6,079 nucleotides of DNA from contig DAOUZD010000049.1 of assembly GCA_030665795.1 (NCBI GenBank), positions 1 through 6,079 on the forward strand. The letters run 5' to 3'. This DNA is from Dehalococcoides sp. Its GTDB lineage: Bacteria; Chloroflexota; Dehalococcoidia; Dehalococcoidales; RBG-16-60-22. Both the position numbers and the translations under genes were made by a program. A model generated the notes under the pieces. That model was given only the letters and a program-made list of their open reading frames with translations, was not told where the DNA came from and did no database searches. This document shows, piece after piece, positions 5,971 to 6,079 of the stretch (within the stretch, counting starts at the first letter, position 1; each line of letters starts with the position of its first letter).

Positions 5971-5994
5971 GGTTACCTGACTCAAGAAGGAACC
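5971..5994 (+). other. Small hairpin downstream of desulforedoxin
   Basis: GGTT (5971-5974) and CCT (5976-5978) pair with AGG (5988-5990) and AACC (5991-5994) around one bulged A and a 9-nt loop. It lies 21 nt after the desulforedoxin stop codon. No T-run follows, so it is more likely an mRNA-end or processing stem than an intrinsic terminator, and may have no function. Confidence 0.25.
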
Positions 5995-6040
5995 GAAGAA
6001 AGCGCTAAAATAAACTTCCCGGGCACTTTGAGGTGAAGCA

Positions 6041-6079
6041 ATGTATTACTTTGCCTATGGCTCCAATCTGAACCGGAAA
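6041..6079 (+). CDS. Gamma-glutamylcyclotransferase-like protein, N-terminal fragment
   Basis: Only the first 13 codons lie in the window: MYYFAYGSNLNRK. The N-terminal YFAYGSNL is the hallmark of the gamma-glutamylcyclotransferase/AIG2-like fold, where this loop holds the substrate. Members release 5-oxoproline from gamma-glutamyl amino compounds or act on related amides; which reaction applies here cannot be told from 13 residues. GAGGTG (6030-6035) is 5 nt before the ATG. It starts 91 bp after desulforedoxin on the same strand and is cut by the window edge. Confidence 0.78.
   Translation, partial: MYYFAYGSNLNRK

Noticed and set aside
5719..5985. Minus-strand 88-codon open frame opposite desulforedoxin
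   Set aside because: It overlaps the well-supported desulforedoxin and the end of the 89-aa gene, and its product shows no recognisable motif. It is most likely a shadow frame.
5261..5996. 10-nt direct repeat AAGGAACCGA at 5261-5270 and 5987-5996
   Set aside because: Several shared 10-mers are expected by chance in 6 kb, and the two sites have unrelated contexts.

Overview
This window looks like a piece of a chromosome from an anaerobic bacterium of moderate GC content. The best guess is Chloroflexota, possibly class Dehalococcoidia. Two things suggest this: the GlgC N-terminus has the form I associate with that phylum (RLGIL...[15 protein letters not shown] rather than the enterobacterial RLxPLT form), and a stand-alone desulforedoxin points to an anaerobe. 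The placement is from memory and is not proven. No mobile element, phage gene, CRISPR array, rRNA or tRNA was recognised.

Layout. Positions 1-1626 (minus) hold the first 542 codons of a membrane family-2 glycosyltransferase whose C-terminus lies outside the window. A 176-bp divergent intergenic region (1627-1802) has a good sigma-A-type promoter facing each way and a perfect 10-nt direct repeat between them. Positions 1803-2615 (plus) encode a trehalose-6-phosphate phosphatase (OtsB). It converges on a two-gene minus-strand operon: glgC (5052 to 3763, ADP-glucose pyrophosphorylase), then galT (3706 to 2660, a GalT-family nucleotidyltransferase). A small hairpin abuts the glgC stop codon. Positions 5053-5479 are gene-free. 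They hold the probable glgC promoter, a nested inverted repeat and a weak plus-strand promoter candidate.

The right end is a plus-strand run of small genes: an unrecognised 89-aa protein (5480-5749), a 40-aa desulforedoxin (5827-5949) with all four iron-binding cysteines, and the first 13 codons of a gamma-glutamylcyclotransferase-like protein (6041 onward).

How the genes may fit together. The left two thirds is a sugar-phosphate and nucleotide-sugar island. GlgC makes ADP-glucose from glucose-1-phosphate. The GalT-family enzyme moves nucleotidyl groups between hexose-1-phosphates. OtsB makes free trehalose (or a related sugar) from its phosphate. The glycosyltransferase may use activated sugars at the membrane. 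No trehalose-6-phosphate synthase, glycogen synthase, galK or galE is in the window, so the final product cannot be settled here. The right-hand small genes have no evident link to the sugar genes.

I did not find a convincing new multi-gene system. The most useful leads are the glycosyltransferase lacking a normal QxxRW motif, the GalT paired with GlgC and carrying an apparent second zinc site, the repeat between the divergent promoters, and the nested inverted repeat upstream of glgC.
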